64,000 nt of DNA from Bacteroidia bacterium (GTDB lineage Bacteria > Bacteroidota > Bacteroidia > Cytophagales > Flammeovirgaceae): the NCBI GenBank assembly GCA_030425505.1, contig JAUIAB010000015.1, positions 1-64,000 on the forward strand. The letters are read 5' to 3'. A model generated the notes under the pieces. That model did no database searches, was not told the origin of the DNA, and saw only the letters and a list, made by a program, of their open reading frames with translations. Position numbers and translations under genes: made by a program. Below are positions 1 to 8,711 of the stretch, piece after piece; the first letter of the stretch is position 1, and every line of letters begins with the position of its first letter.

Positions 1-71
1 GAACAGAGAAGTTAAGCCCTGTTACGCCGATGGTACTGCCTTAACCGGTGGGAGAGTAGGTAACTGCCACA
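1..71 (+). rRNA. rrf: 5S ribosomal RNA, 3' part
   Basis: The window opens inside a 5S rRNA. The conserved segments around GAAGTTAAGCCC, GCCGATGGTACTGC and GGGAGAGTAGG occur in order, followed by the closing stem strand ending near ACTGCCAC. The 5' part lies outside the window, so an rRNA operon should end here. The exact 3' end is estimated from the usual position of the terminal stem. Confidence 0.93.
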
Positions 72-88
72 TTTTATTATACAACTAT

Positions 89-130
89 AAAGGGATTGTT
101 AGTGCTCTACTATCAATCCCTTTTTTTTTA
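89..130 (+). terminator. Rho-independent terminator of the rRNA operon
   Basis: A ten-base stem (AAAGGGATTG at 89-98 pairing with CAATCCC plus the first Ts from 114) closes a loop of about 15 bases and runs into nine Ts. It lies about 20 bases past the 5S end, as expected for an rRNA operon terminator. Confidence 0.85.
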
Positions 131-176
131 TATCCTAATATAATAAAAGCTCAAACTCTTAGACTTGTAAGACTTT

Positions 177-584
177 CTAATTTGAATTGATATTAGTTGT
201 TAAATACCAAGCTGGATAATTAGTTATCTGACATTTTTTTCTAATTACTTTCCATAATAATCCTTTTTTTTCAAGCTTTCGTTTGTAACGGCAAATATTC
301 TTTTCAGGTATTCCTGTTGCAGCTGAGGTCATTGAAACTGTAGCAGTATGCTCTTTTAGATATCTGAATACACTTTTAAGTTGAGTTTCTGTATTAGATC
401 TTTTATGTTTTTTTCTGAGATACTCTAAAAACTTATCAGTTTCGTGAATGGTTAAGATTCTTCCAGGGTGTTCAGTGGATATTTGTACCTGATTTTCAAT
501 TAACAGACGTTTAAGTTCGCTAACTTCTTTTGTTAGCGTTGTAACCGTTTTGGGCAATTGGTTAAATGTGAAATTTTGTTCCAT
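177..584 (-). CDS. Small winged-helix-like DNA-binding protein, mobile-element type
   Basis: A 135-residue protein. The N-terminal 30 residues look helical (heptad-like spacing around TLTKEVSELKRLL). The C-terminal half reads as a compact helix-turn-helix or winged-helix unit: a helix SVFRYLKEHTATVS, a recognition-helix-like segment GIPEKNICRYKRKLEKKGLL, then a strand ending in AWYLTTN. Small Bacteroidota proteins of this layout accompany integrated elements; that link is from memory of the family, not a search. The start is the first ATG, about 90 bases downstream of the next minus-strand gene, so the two may be co-transcribed. It sits directly after the rRNA operon terminator. The role is probably transcriptional control or replication of an element; no catalytic motif is seen. 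Confidence 0.7.
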   Translation of the reverse strand: MEQNFTFNQLPKTVTTLTKEVSELKRLLIENQVQISTEHPGRILTIHETDKFLEYLRKKHKRSNTETQLKSVFRYLKEHTATVSMTSAATGIPEKNICRYKRKLEKKGLLWKVIRKKCQITNYPAWYLTTNINSN

Positions 585-674
585 TAGAATAATTTTTGAT
601 AAACAATGGACGCAATTACGTTTAAAGGAATTGGTTACTTAACAGTTACTTTTTGAAATAAATATTCTAAGTCC

Positions 675-1316
675 TTAATATTCAGATTTATTATCTTCCA
701 AAAAATTTATATCATTTTCGATGGTAGTAACTGCTTGTTTGTAGTATTCTCTAAGGAAAGGTTTAATTAGCTCAAGTTTGCTAATTGGATAGTTGTTATC
801 TTTATTGATTCGCTTTTTAGCTTCATAATATTTTGTTTTAAAGTTATTAAATGTGGTTTCAATGCAGTGTTGCTTCATAAATTGCTCAATTCGAGTTTTA
901 AGATGTTTGCTTCCAAGTAATAGTCTGCTTTCATAAGCATAATAAAAAATAGTAGTCCACTCCAATACACTAAACTGACTGCGTTGATTTGATATAAAAT
1001 TGTTATAGGCTTTAATCCGTTCTTTGTTAAAAATATAAACTTCGATTCTATTTTTTCTACATGAATCATTATGATTGTTTTTATTTTGCAACTCTTGTAA
1101 ATACATATCCTCCATTGCTTTTGATGCATTTTTAATTTGTTCATTGATATACTCCTCAAAATGCGTCTTTGTTAAGACCCCTTGTTTCTCTTTTGCTTGA
1201 AAAATAGTTTGATTTTCAATGCTTTCATTTATTATTTTAATCAAAGGGCAATGCTCACATAGTTCTTGAATATCTTTTTTGAATTTATCAGAAGTGCAAT
1301 AAGAATAAGTTTCCAT
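675..1316 (-). CDS. Conserved hypothetical protein, probably element-associated
   Basis: I do not recognise a named family. The 213-residue product is rich in Lys, Asn, Ile and Tyr and mostly helical. It has a CEHCPL segment near residue 20 and a basic helical C-terminus (KTKYYEAKKRIN, then a stretch ending in NDINFLEDN). There is no signal peptide or membrane segment, so it is probably cytoplasmic. It lies upstream of and in the same direction as the small winged-helix protein, about 90 bases away. Paired genes of this kind are common as cargo of Bacteroidota integrative elements, so I infer a remnant element beside the rRNA operon. No integrase is visible in the window. Confidence 0.65.
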   Translation of the reverse strand: METYSYCTSDKFKKDIQELCEHCPLIKIINESIENQTIFQAKEKQGVLTKTHFEEYINEQIKNASKAMEDMYLQELQNKNNHNDSCRKNRIEVYIFNKERIKAYNNFISNQRSQFSVLEWTTIFYYAYESRLLLGSKHLKTRIEQFMKQHCIETTFNNFKTKYYEAKKRINKDNNYPISKLELIKPFLREYYKQAVTTIENDINFLEDNKSEY

Positions 1317-1375
1317 TTTTAGTAATTTACGTATTCAATTTCATTTGCTACAGTTTAAGAAAAATTAGAACCTCT

Positions 1376-1936
1376 TTATTCTTTCCTTTCTTCAAAGTAT
1401 ATGGGAAGGCGGACAGCAGTTCTACTCCAAAGAATGAGCATATCTGCTCCATCACGTTCTGAACTACTGCTTTCTTCAAAGTAAATAGTAAAGCTGTGAA
1501 TTGGCTTAGGTGATTTATATATTGGTAACTCAATCCTAAATAAATCAGAAGATTTACGGTATTTATAAGTCCCCCAAAGACCTACATTTTTATTCAAAAT
1601 GATAGTCCAATGGGTTGAATCTGGTATGCAAAACACGGAATATGTGCCTGGAGATAATTCATGTTCACCAATAAAAACCTTTTTAGTTACAGTTAGCTCT
1701 GTTGCTTCATCATCACCAAGACGCCATATCTTTTTGTACTTGATTCTATTGCCAAAAGGATTATCATAAATTGATTTTAAATTAGGTCTGCCATAAGTTA
1801 CTTTTAAATAGTGTTCATCCTTTTTATAATTAGAGAGGCCAACTTTAGAGTGCCTTTTATTCTCTAAATGCGCTTGACAAATGGAGTTAAGACAGATGTG
1901 GTGAAGAATAAGTAAAATAAGGGTAAATCGAATCAT
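1376..1936 (-). CDS. DUF2911 family secreted protein
   Basis: The 186-residue product starts with a hydrophobic signal peptide (about residues 1-21, ending CQA). The body carries the typical DUF2911 run: a YGRPNLK segment, NPFGNR, then WRLGDDEATELTV, a VFIGEHELSPGTYSVFCIP segment and WTIILNKN. DUF2911 proteins are small beta-rich, exported Bacteroidota proteins of unknown function. The gene ends 59 bases from the upstream end of the next minus-strand gene and is divergent from the amylase. The usual family members are of similar length, so the gene appears intact. Confidence 0.85.
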   Translation of the reverse strand: MIRFTLILLILHHICLNSICQAHLENKRHSKVGLSNYKKDEHYLKVTYGRPNLKSIYDNPFGNRIKYKKIWRLGDDEATELTVTKKVFIGEHELSPGTYSVFCIPDSTHWTIILNKNVGLWGTYKYRKSSDLFRIELPIYKSPKPIHSFTIYFEESSSSERDGADMLILWSRTAVRLPIYFEERKE

Positions 1937-2058
1937 ATAAATTAGATCTTAAGTAAGTCTTTGGTAAGTTATATTAGAACGTGATGATTAATTTCACAGA
2001 GATTAACTTTAAACAATTCCTTAAAGAAACAATGATTCGAAGTAACATAAAAAAACAC

Positions 2059-3903
2059 ATGAAAATGAAATATACAATTGGGTTTTTTCTAGTTTTTTTC
2101 GCTTTTAATAGTTTCTCTCAAAAAAATAAACTAGAAGTTGAAAGAATAGATCCTCCTTTTTGGTGGGTAGGAATGAAAAACACTCAACTTCAGTTGATCG
2201 TAAAGGGAAAAAGTATTTCAACTACCCTGCCTTCAATTTCTTATCCTGGAGTTCATCTGAAGGAAGTTGTTAAACTTCAAAGTGAAAACTATCTATTTCT
2301 TTATTTAGAAATAGACCCAAATACTATTCCTGGAACTTTTGAAATAGATTTTCTGAAAAATGGAAAAACAAAGCTATCTCAAAAATACACTTTAAGAAAA
2401 AGGAACAGCAAGCGAAAAGCGCAGGGACTTTCGCAAGCGGATGTAATGTATTTAATTATGCCAGATAGATTTGCAAATGGAGATGAAAGCAATGACTCTA
2501 TGGGGTCAATGTTGGAAGCTGCTGATAGAAATAATCCTGATGGTAGGCATGGAGGAGATTTACAGGGAATAATTGATAATATCGATTACTTTAAGAAATT
2601 AGGAGTTACAACAATATGGTTAAATCCAGTTTTAGAGAATAATATGCCGGCATATTCATACCATGGTTATGCTATCACAGACCATTATAAAGTTGATGAT
2701 AGATTTGGAGGAAATGAGAAATACATAGAATTCATTGAAAAAGCTCATGAGGAAGACCTAAAAGTAATTATGGATATGGTATTTAATCATTGTGGATTAA
2801 ATCATTTTTGGTTAAAAGACCTTCCTTCTAAAGATTGGTTAAACCAGTGGGATGAATTTACAAGGACAAACTATCACAACCCAATTGCATCTGACCCTCA
2901 TGCATCTAACTATGATTTAAAAAAACTAAAAAAAGGATGGTTTGATACTTCAATGCCAGACCTGAATCAGAATAATGAGCACTTATCAAAGTACTTAATA
3001 CAAAACAGTATATGGTGGATTGAGAATGCAGGTATTGATGGGATAAGAATGGATACTTACCCATACCCTGCCCAAAAAATGATGAATAAATGGGTTGACG
3101 AGGTGCTAAATGAATATCCATATTTTTATATAGTTGGTGAAACCTGGGTAGAAGAAGTTAGCTATGAATCTTATTGGCAAAAAAACTCTAAAAACAGAGG
3201 GTCAGGTAATTATTCATCACTTCCAACCATTTCTGATTTTCCAATATATTTTGGGGTAAAAAATGCTCTTAAAGAGGATATAGACTTATACAAACTTCAC
3301 GATGTACTTGCTCAAGATTTTCTTTACGAAGATCCATATGAAAATAAAGTTTTTATTGATAACCACGATGTGAATAGGTGCTTTCATGAGCTAGGTGAAG
3401 ATTTGGATAAATTAAAAATAGCTTTAACATTCCTTTTAACAACAAGAGGGATACCGCAGTTTTTTTATGGAACAGAAATTTTAATGAAAGGGAGTGGCCC
3501 ACATGGAGAAATTAGAGAAGACTTTCCTGGGGGATGGAAAGGAGATGTAAAAAGTGTTTTTAATAAAGAGTTTGAGTCTGAGGACCAAGAAGAGATCTTT
3601 TACTTTGTACAAAAACTTTTGAATTGGAGAAAGTCATCAAAAGCAATAGAATCAAAAAACTTAGTTCATTTTCTTCCTAGAGAAGGTGTCTATGCCTACA
3701 AAAGAGAGGCTGAAGATGAGAAGCTGATAGTTTTTATTAATGGAAACGATAAAGAAGAAACAATTAATAAAGAAAAGTATAAAGAGCTTTTTGGAAAGCA
3801 AACAGAGTTTGAAGACATTCTTTCTCAGAAGAAAGTGATACTTGATAATGAGCTAACTATTAAACCAAAATCAGTATTACTTCTTGAAGTAAAAGGAAAA
3901 TGA
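2059..3903 (+). CDS. Secreted GH13 alpha-amylase / neopullulanase-like enzyme
   Basis: Hydrolyses alpha-1,4-glucans such as starch or cyclodextrins. From the chosen ATG at 2059 the protein has 614 residues: a signal peptide (MKMKYTIGFFLVFFAFNSFS), a beta-sandwich of about 100 residues resembling the cyclomaltodextrinase N-domain, the GH13 barrel, and a C-terminal beta domain. The four GH13 regions are visible: DMVFNHCG, GIRMDTYPYP with nucleophile D332, VGETW with acid/base E361, and FIDNHDVNR with D437. An in-frame ATG at 1981 would add 26 charged residues ahead of the signal peptide, so 2059 is preferred. The layout resembles SusA-type neopullulanases, but no SusC/SusD pair is adjacent; the one in this window lies about 36 kb away. 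Export to the periplasm or outer membrane is likely. Confidence 0.93.
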   Translation: MKMKYTIGFFLVFFAFNSFSQKNKLEVERIDPPFWWVGMKNTQLQLIVKGKSISTTLPSISYPGVHLKEVVKLQSENYLFLYLEIDPNTIPGTFEIDFLKNGKTKLSQKYTLRKRNSKRKAQGLSQADVMYLIMPDRFANGDESNDSMGSMLEAADRNNPDGRHGGDLQGIIDNIDYFKKLGVTTIWLNPVLENNMPAYSYHGYAITDHYKVDDRFGGNEKYIEFIEKAHEEDLKVIMDMVFNHCGLNHFWLKDLPSKDWLNQWDEFTRTNYHNPIASDPHASNYDLKKLKKGWFDTSMPDLNQNNEHLSKYLIQNSIWWIENAGIDGIRMDTYPYPAQKMMNKWVDEVLNEYPYFYIVGETWVEEVSYESYWQKNSKNRGSGNYSSLPTISDFPIYFGVKNALKEDIDLYKLHDVLAQDFLYEDPYENKVFIDNHDVNRCFHELGEDLDKLKIALTFLLTTRGIPQFFYGTEILMKGSGPHGEIREDFPGGWKGDVKSVFNKEFESEDQEEIFYFVQKLLNWRKSSKAIESKNLVHFLPREGVYAYKREAEDEKLIVFINGNDKEETINKEKYKELFGKQTEFEDILSQKKVILDNELTIKPKSVLLLEVKGK

Positions 3904-3920
3904 CCTTGGTCAATGAAGGG

Positions 3921-4115
3921 CTAATAAAAAGGAAAGCCTTTTAGACTTTCCTTGAGTAAATATTGCATCAAATATTGAAAGATTTCTGGTTGAAAGAAGT
4001 ACGCTACAATAAGTATAAAATTCATGCCTATTGCCCAGATGTAAAGTATGAGGGTTTTTGCACTGAGAGCCTTCCCAAATAAGATCAGTATTCCCAAAAT
4101 GGGAAAAAATAACAT
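3921..4115 (-). CDS. Small putative membrane protein
   Basis: A 64-residue reading frame with two strongly hydrophobic stretches (about residues 2-13 and 22-42) and an aromatic-rich C-terminus ending GFPFY. It lies convergent to the amylase, 17 bases past its stop. A hairpin followed by a T-rich stretch overlaps its last codons on the same strand, which supports transcription ending here. I do not recognise a family, and the frame is short enough to be chance. Confidence 0.45.
   Translation of the reverse strand: MLFFPILGILILFGKALSAKTLILYIWAIGMNFILIVAYFFQPEIFQYLMQYLLKESLKGFPFY
3926..3954 (-). terminator. Hairpin terminator overlapping the end of the small membrane gene
   Basis: AAGGAAAG (3929-3936) pairs perfectly with CTTTCCTT (3946-3953) around a nine-base loop. 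On the minus strand the stem is followed by TTTTTATTAG, which is also the last codons and stop of the small membrane gene. It could also serve weakly as the end of the amylase transcript. Confidence 0.6.
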
Positions 4116-4420
4116 ATGTAATAAAAGTGATTTATTTTAAAAATATAGTTGTACTTAAATAAGGTTTTTTGTTTTTAAAGAATAGATGGTGAAATATTTT
4201 TTTGATAAAAAGAAAAATGCTTAATCTATTTTTAAGCTATATAATGTAAGAAAAAAAAGCTGGATGAAAGAGGTTGTCTTGTAAGGGCTGGATGAAAGAA
4301 GTGACTTATTAATTAGTAATATATTTATTACTTACGGGTGTAAGTTAGATATAGTTTCTTGGTTTTTTAATAAAAAAATATTGTTTTGCTAAATAAAAGT
4401 AATGAGATGCAGGATAAGAT
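4116..4420. other. AT-rich gene-free stretch with a short direct repeat
   Basis: About 305 bases without a convincing gene. The only structure seen is a 13-base direct repeat, GCTGGATGAAAGA, at 4259-4271 and 4287-4299, 28 bases apart. The rest is very AT-rich with many A and T runs. It separates two minus-strand genes. Confidence 0.6.
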
Positions 4421-5113
4421 TTAAAAAGAGAATGAACTAAGTAAAACATTTGAGATCGATAGGTCTAAAGGGGTAGTTATTTTGATATTATAATCAGATC
4501 CTTGGAACAGACTCAAAGTCTCATTTTTAAAAAAGAATTCGTATACGCTAGCGTCATCTGTGAAATTTTTTTTGGCTAAATAGTTATGGGAATATTCATA
4601 AGCTGGTTTGATTTTTTTTGCTAAAAATGTTTGAGGGGTTTGCACTAGTCTTATTGTACTTCTATCAACAGAAGTATTCGCATTGTTTGAGATTTTTCTA
4701 ATGGAATCGCTTGGCGGAATTACTGGAATAGCATTTCCACTTTTGAGAGCTAATTGGAAGGCATCATGAATCGTTTTCTTTTTTACAAAAGGCCTTACTC
4801 CATCATGAATAGCTACAAGAGCATTATCTGGAACAGAACGGAGAGAGTTAAAAACAGAATGAAAGCGGGTAGCGCCACCCTCTACAAAGGTTATATTTTT
4901 TTCGGGAAAAAACTGTTTAGCAATTTCTTTCCCTTGTTTGAGTTCATTTGGCGGGAATGATATGATAAGCTTAATATCTGGTAAAGCATCAAAAAACCTT
5001 TTAGCTGAGTAAATAAATATTGGAATATTTTCTAGTAATAAAAATTGCTTTGGAGTTTTTGAGTTCATTCTTTTTCCTTGACCACTTGCAAGAATAACAG
5101 CGTATTTGTCCAT
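4421..5113 (-). CDS. ispD: 2-C-methyl-D-erythritol 4-phosphate cytidylyltransferase
   Basis: Third step of the non-mevalonate (MEP) isoprenoid pathway: couples CTP to methylerythritol 4-phosphate. The 230-residue product, the usual length, has the nucleotide-binding loop LASGQGKRM at the N-terminus with KTPKQF just after it, then GGATRFHSV, the AIHDGVRPFV segment, QTPQTF, DDASVYE and the closing GSDYNIKITTPLDL. All the conserved IspD blocks are present. The gene is divergent from pdhA with an 86-base spacer that must hold both promoters. No other MEP-pathway gene is in the window. Confidence 0.95.
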   Translation of the reverse strand: MDKYAVILASGQGKRMNSKTPKQFLLLENIPIFIYSAKRFFDALPDIKLIISFPPNELKQGKEIAKQFFPEKNITFVEGGATRFHSVFNSLRSVPDNALVAIHDGVRPFVKKKTIHDAFQLALKSGNAIPVIPPSDSIRKISNNANTSVDRSTIRLVQTPQTFLAKKIKPAYEYSHNYLAKKNFTDDASVYEFFFKNETLSLFQGSDYNIKITTPLDLSISNVLLSSFSF

Positions 5114-5172
5114 TATTTATTCCTTTATGAAATACTGTGTAACTTAAATTTTATAAGTAGAAGTCCTTTTAA

Positions 5173-5180
5173 TATTTTTG
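5173..5180 (+). promoter_or_regulatory. Candidate -7 promoter box for pdhA
   Basis: TATTTTTG fits the Bacteroidota -7 consensus TAnnTTTG and ends 19 bases before the pdhA ATG. No clear -33 TTTG element is seen at the usual spacing, so this rests on the -7 match and the position in the divergent spacer. Confidence 0.4.
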
Positions 5181-5199
5181 AAGTTGTAATAAAGTTAGT

Positions 5200-6219
5200 A
5201 TGGCATCAGGAAAAAGTAATAGTAAGACAGAAAAAACAACCGTTAGTAAAGAAAAATATCTTTTTTGGTTTGAAAATATGCTTTTAATTCGTCGTTTTGA
5301 AGAAAAAGCAGGGCAGCTATATGGAAAACAAAAGATTAGAGGTTTCTGTCATTTATACATAGGACAAGAAGCATGTGCCTCTGGAGCAGTTACTGCGATG
5401 AAAGAAGGGGATAAATGGATTACAGCATACAGAGACCATGGTCATCCCTTAGCATTAGGTACTGATCCTAAAGCTGTAATGGCGGAACTTTTTGCAAAAG
5501 AAAGTGGATGCTCAAAAGGAAAAGGAGGATCAATGCACCTTTTTGACAAAGAGAAAAACTTTATGGGAGGGCATGGAATAGTTGGAGGGCAGATTCCGCT
5601 TGGAGCTGGAATAGCATTTGCAGAAAAATATAAAGAAACAGATAACATCTGCATTTGCTACATGGGAGATGGAGCTGTGAGGCAGGGAGCACTGCATGAA
5701 GCTTTTAATATGGCAATGCTTTGGAAGTTGCCTGTAGTATTCGTAATTGAAAACAACGGTTATGCAATGGGAACTTCTGTTGAAAGGACATCTAATGTAA
5801 CAGAACTTTACAAGATTGGTCATGCATATGATATGCCTTCAGAGCCAGTAAGTGCTATGGATCCTGAAAACGTTCATTCAGCTGTATCGAAAGCTGCAGA
5901 TCATGCTAGGAAAAAAGGTCCATATCTACTTGAGTTTAGAACATATAGATACAAAGGACACTCAATGTCTGACCCAGCCAAATACAGATCGAAGGAAGAG
6001 TTAGAGGAATATAGACAGCAAGACCCTATAGAAATTGTTCGCAAGAAAATATTGGACAAGAAAATGGCAAAGCAGCAAGATTTAGATAAAATTGAAGAAA
6101 AAGTTAAAAATATAGTAGCAGAAAGTGTTGAGTTTGCGGAGTCTTCCAGCTTTCCAGAAGAAAATAATATATATAGTGATGTTTATGCAGAGGAGAACTA
6201 TCCTTTTTTAGAAGACTAG
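5200..6219 (+). CDS. pdhA: Pyruvate dehydrogenase E1 component, alpha subunit
   Basis: Thiamine-pyrophosphate-dependent decarboxylation of pyruvate in the pyruvate dehydrogenase complex, together with an E1 beta subunit. The 339-residue length is typical. Visible features: RRFEEKAGQLYG, the YRDHGHPLA and GCSKGKGGSMHLF segments, GGHGIVGGQIPLGAG, and the TPP/Mg2+ motif from GDG at 156-158 to NN at 185-186. The RYKGHSMSDPAKYR segment is the E1 alpha loop conserved in the family. The ATG at 5200 gives a short charged N-terminus. The E1 beta and E2 genes are not adjacent; the downstream genes are unrelated. The similar branched-chain 2-oxoacid dehydrogenase E1 alpha is less likely given the close match to pyruvate dehydrogenase blocks. 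Confidence 0.93.
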   Translation: MASGKSNSKTEKTTVSKEKYLFWFENMLLIRRFEEKAGQLYGKQKIRGFCHLYIGQEACASGAVTAMKEGDKWITAYRDHGHPLALGTDPKAVMAELFAKESGCSKGKGGSMHLFDKEKNFMGGHGIVGGQIPLGAGIAFAEKYKETDNICICYMGDGAVRQGALHEAFNMAMLWKLPVVFVIENNGYAMGTSVERTSNVTELYKIGHAYDMPSEPVSAMDPENVHSAVSKAADHARKKGPYLLEFRTYRYKGHSMSDPAKYRSKEELEEYRQQDPIEIVRKKILDKKMAKQQDLDKIEEKVKNIVAESVEFAESSSFPEENNIYSDVYAEENYPFLED

Positions 6220-6268
6220 AATAGTCAGCTATTTATAAATATTTAACTCTAAGTAGAAGCCAGAAGAA

Positions 6269-7186
6269 ATGCCTGAACAAAAGAAGAGAAATAGAAGAGA
6301 AATACTGCTTATTGTAATAATTGGAGTATTGGTTATAGCAAACTTAATAAAATGGTATGCTGACAATCAGAATAGAAAAGAGATGCAAGAGCAGATGGAC
6401 AAGAAAGAGTTGGAGCTTTTCGATACATACACAAAGCTGGATTCTATTTCTAATCAGGTTGAAATTAAAATTGAAAAAATAAGATCTTTAGGTGGTAGAA
6501 TTGACTCTCTGGTAACGCTAAAAGAGGAATTAGAACAAGATAAATACAATTTGAGGGTTGCCAAAAGCATAACTCAAAAGAGGTATAATGAGATTAAGGA
6601 AAAAGTGGAGGGGTATGAATCGTTACTTTTGCAGAAGGATGAAGAAATTGAAAAGCTGAAAGTAGCTAATACAGTTTTATTAGCTGAAAATCAGGATCTT
6701 AAGACGGATAAAAGTAGTTTGATAAGTAAAATATCAAATCTTGAGAGTGAAAAAGGAGTTCTACAGAAAAAAGTATCTACCGCAGCGACTTTAAGAGCAG
6801 AGGGGATTGAAGTATATGCAATTAGCAAATCTGGAAAAGAAATCAGTGGAGGTTCTTTTAGAATACGGCAGTTAGATAAGTTAAAGATAGCCTTTAAAGT
6901 AGCAGAAAATGACCTTGCAGAGTTAGGAACTAAAGAAGTTTTTATGCGATTAATAGATCCTAATCAATCTGTTCTTTATAATGTAACTTCTTCCAACTCT
7001 GGTACTTTTACTAAAGATGGGAAAGATCTTTTTTTTACACAGAAAAAGGATTTCCTTTTTGATAATTCTAATCAAACTGTTGAGATTGAATTTTATAAAG
7101 GTAGTGAGTTCCGAAAAGGTCTTTATAGGGTAGAGCTTTATAATAACGAAGAAGTAATCGGAGAAACAACATTTATTGTTAAGTAA
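6269..7186 (+). CDS. Membrane-anchored coiled-coil protein
   Basis: The 305-residue product has a short basic N-terminus, one transmembrane helix (about residues 11-29), then a long charged coiled coil to about residue 170 with clear heptads (for example LLQKDEEIEKLKVANTVLLA). A beta-rich globular domain fills the C-terminal 130 residues. This points to a single-pass inner-membrane protein with the body in the periplasm, or the reverse. Proteins of this form are widespread in Cytophagales and of unknown function. It starts 49 bases after pdhA in the same direction and may share its transcript, but I see no functional link. Confidence 0.8.
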   Translation: MPEQKKRNRREILLIVIIGVLVIANLIKWYADNQNRKEMQEQMDKKELELFDTYTKLDSISNQVEIKIEKIRSLGGRIDSLVTLKEELEQDKYNLRVAKSITQKRYNEIKEKVEGYESLLLQKDEEIEKLKVANTVLLAENQDLKTDKSSLISKISNLESEKGVLQKKVSTAATLRAEGIEVYAISKSGKEISGGSFRIRQLDKLKIAFKVAENDLAELGTKEVFMRLIDPNQSVLYNVTSSNSGTFTKDGKDLFFTQKKDFLFDNSNQTVEIEFYKGSEFRKGLYRVELYNNEEVIGETTFIVK

Positions 7187-7309
7187 TCATATTTATACTG
7201 CATCTTTTAATTAATTTCACAAAAGGATATGTTATGTGACATATCATCAAGTATTGATAAATGTTTCTCGCAAAATTATCTCAGAGAGTTTATAGTAAAT
7301 ATTTAACTG

Positions 7310-8608
7310 ATGAAAATAAAAAATACAAGTAGATCATCGGTTTGGCATCCCAGCGTAGGGGAGATTAGAAAAGCGTATGAGATCCTTCAGGATGTGGTAG
7401 TAAAAACACCACTTACATTAAGTAGAAGGCTTTCTGCTAAATATGGCGCAAATATTTTTTTGAAAAGAGAAGATTTGCAAGTTGTACGTTCGTACAAATT
7501 AAGAGGTGCATATTATAAAATCAGCACTATGAAGAAGGAAACGCTTACCAAAGGAGTGGTATGTGCAAGTGCTGGTAACCATGCTCAGGGAGTTGCTTAT
7601 GCATGTAATAAGTTAAAAATACATGGGAAAATATTTATGCCTAGTACGACTCCAAAGCAAAAGATAAAGCAGGTAGAAATGTTTGGAGGGGCTAGTGTTG
7701 ATATTGTTTTAAGTGGTGATACGTTTGATGATGCTTACTATGAAGCTCAGGAGTATTGCAAAAAAGAGAATATAACTTTAATACATCCATTTAATGACGA
7801 ACAGGTAATAACAGGTCAGGGAACAGTTGCTTTAGAAATTTTACAACAGACCAACTCACATATAGACTTTCTTTTTAGTCCTTTAGGAGGCGGAGGATTG
7901 ATCTCAGGAGTTAGTAGTTACTTCAAATATCTTTCTCCAGACACTAAAATAATAGGGGTTGAGCCTGAAGGGGCTCCTGCAATGAAAGTTTCTATTAAAG
8001 AAGACAAAGTAGTGACTTTAAAAGAGATAGATAAATTTGTTGACGGAGCTGCTGTTAAAACAGTTGGAGACAAGAACTTTAGAATATGTAAAGAGTTTGT
8101 AGATGACTTTGCAACTGTACCTGAAGGTAAAGTATGTTCTACCTTGCTTAATTTATATAATGAAGAAGCTATAGTGTCAGAGCCTTCTGGAGTGCTTTCA
8201 ATCGCTGTTCTGGATGATTACAAAGAAGAAATTAAAGGAAAAAATGTTGTTTGCATTTTGAGTGGAAGCAATAATGATATTTCAAGATTGGAAGAAATCA
8301 AAGAAAGAGCATTCTTGTATGAGGGTTTGAAAAATTATATGATCATTCACTTGCCTCAAAGAGCAGGAGCACTTAAAGAATTTATTGAGAATAATCTAGG
8401 GGAAAGAGATGATATTATTCTTTTTGAGTATATAAAAAAGAATAACCAGGAAATTGGCCCGGCTCTTATAGGTATTGAGGTACAGGAGAAAGAAGATTTT
8501 AGTGAAATATTAAAGCGAATACGAAAAAATAGTGTTGATGCAGAGCTACTCAATAATAATTCAGATTTGTTAAATCTATTGGTATATAAAAATAGCGGAG
8601 TAATTTAA
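7310..8608 (+). CDS. ilvA: Threonine dehydratase (threonine ammonia-lyase), biosynthetic
   Basis: PLP enzyme that deaminates threonine to 2-oxobutanoate, the first committed step to isoleucine. The PLP lysine is K63 in SYKLRGAYY. CASAGNHAQGVAYAC is the substrate/cofactor loop, and PLGGGGLISG binds the PLP phosphate. The C-terminal part after about residue 340 (YMIIHLPQRAGALKEF onward) is a single ACT-like regulatory domain, which fits the 432-residue short biosynthetic form rather than the longer two-domain E. coli type or the ACT-less catabolic type. Feedback inhibition by isoleucine is expected from the family. The other branched-chain amino-acid genes are absent nearby. The ATG at 7310 follows a 120-base spacer. 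Confidence 0.93.
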   Translation: MKIKNTSRSSVWHPSVGEIRKAYEILQDVVVKTPLTLSRRLSAKYGANIFLKREDLQVVRSYKLRGAYYKISTMKKETLTKGVVCASAGNHAQGVAYACNKLKIHGKIFMPSTTPKQKIKQVEMFGGASVDIVLSGDTFDDAYYEAQEYCKKENITLIHPFNDEQVITGQGTVALEILQQTNSHIDFLFSPLGGGGLISGVSSYFKYLSPDTKIIGVEPEGAPAMKVSIKEDKVVTLKEIDKFVDGAAVKTVGDKNFRICKEFVDDFATVPEGKVCSTLLNLYNEEAIVSEPSGVLSIAVLDDYKEEIKGKNVVCILSGSNNDISRLEEIKERAFLYEGLKNYMIIHLPQRAGALKEFIENNLGERDDIILFEYIKKNNQEIGPALIGIEVQEKEDFSEILKRIRKNSVDAELLNNNSDLLNLLVYKNSGVI

Positions 8609-8711
8609 TATGGGTATAGAGTTATATAGAAAAATTACTTCTTACTTTAGTTATAAATTGACTTAATAAATTTAAAACACAAAAGCTTATTTGGAATAGT
8701 GAATAAGTATA

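Noticed and set aside
875-1159. Reading frame of 94 residues inside the 213-aa gene
   Set aside because: Overlaps a longer, better-composed frame on the same strand and has no recognisable features.
2906-3121. Minus-strand frame within the amylase gene
   Set aside because: Shadow of the GH13 coding region, which carries catalytic motifs there.
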